DNA from: Macrosoma leucophasiata
Lineage: Eukaryota; Arthropoda; Insecta; Lepidoptera; Hedylidae
Reading direction: 5' to 3'
Length of the DNA stretch: 64,000 nucleotides
Assembly (NCBI GenBank): GCA_036365455.1
Contig: JAWQUS010000004.1
Coordinates: forward strand, 8,005,501 to 8,069,500
This document shows, one piece after another, positions 63,708-64,000 of the stretch; within the stretch, counting starts at the first letter, position 1, and every line of letters starts with the position of its first letter. The notes below the pieces were generated by a model. That model was not told the origin of the DNA. It did not search any database and saw only the letters and a program-made list of their open reading frames with translations. The position numbers were made by a program, and so were the translations under genes.

Positions 63708-63710
63708 TTA

Positions 63711-64000
63711 GTATTCTGCTGACTCCAAGTTCTGTTGCCATACGCCCGTTGTTTGCTGACGGTTTTAATGATGCAATAATAAGTAAATCTTAATTGAGGC
63801 AAGCTTAACGCAGCCCAGTTTCGCTTTCTCATATTATCAATTATTAAGTAATCAATCACATGAAAATCGTAAGGCTTCATATACATGATGGATGCTTATA
63901 TTTTAATAGTAATTCTATTAACTACGTTAGTTACGCGTATTAGTATTTTGATTGATATCCTACCCTGTCACTTCAAACACTTCGTACAGTTACTAAGTGA
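63711..64000. other. Right edge, nothing recognised
   Basis: AT-rich sequence running off the window; no supportable feature. Confidence 0.3.

Noticed and set aside
1..64000. CRISPR arrays, operons, prokaryotic promoters or riboswitches
   Set aside because: The sequence is clearly eukaryotic and repeat-rich; no direct-repeat/spacer pattern or bacterial gene layout is present.

Overview
The window looks like nuclear DNA from a moth or butterfly (Lepidoptera). It is AT-rich, has no operon-like gene packing, and is dense with interspersed repeats of types familiar from lepidopteran genomes: GACA-rich repeats with GGTTCCGTA/TACGGAACC ends, small Helitrons ending in CTAG, a tRNA-derived SINE, TTA-flanked MITEs, Jockey/CR1-like and RTE-like LINE tails, and SETMAR-like mariners. 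I could not identify a host protein-coding exon with confidence. The window may be intergenic or lie inside long introns. Family assignments come from protein motifs, terminal structure and memory of these families; no database search was run.

Layout. 0-5.8 kb: a hAT-like MITE with an 8-bp target duplication, a GC-rich unclassified block, a complete mariner (copy 1), a nested TTA-type MITE carrying a GC-rich tandem dimer, and copies of a dispersed SINE-like repeat called R1 here. 6.2-13.0 kb: a complete BEL/Pao LTR retrotransposon, with identical 226-bp LTRs, TACGG target duplication and one 1716-codon gag-pol frame. 13-30 kb: LINE remnants, Helitrons, R1 copies, a degenerate 16-17 bp repeat array, two direct duplications, and a hAT-like element inserted in an R1 copy. 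30-40 kb: a tRNA-SINE with 14-bp target duplication, a Harbinger-like MITE and long stretches with no recognised repeat. 40.5-45.0 kb: a complete minus-strand Ty3/gypsy (Mag-type) element with identical 117-bp LTRs, ATTAC target duplication and one 1383-codon gag-pol frame. 45-54 kb: truncated LINEs, an RTE tail, and mariner copy 2 with an open transposase frame but a lost 3' inverted repeat. 54-64 kb: mostly unrecognised AT-rich DNA, a Harbinger-like MITE, and at the right edge a MITE interrupted by a LINE tail and abutted by another MITE.

How the parts relate. The genes with intact long reading frames are all transposon genes. The BEL/Pao and gypsy elements carry everything expected of autonomous copies, and their LTR pairs are identical, so both look recent. 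The two mariners carry different lesions: copy 1 has good ends but an altered transposase, while copy 2 has a cleaner catalytic core but a damaged 3' end. The SINE, MITE and Helitron copies are non-autonomous. Possible host signals are limited to a minus-strand recursive-splice-like site near 58.53 kb, an ATG|GTAAGT first-exon-like site near 0.97 kb, an exon-like interval near 34.4 kb and a miRNA-like hairpin near 33.55 kb. None is proven.
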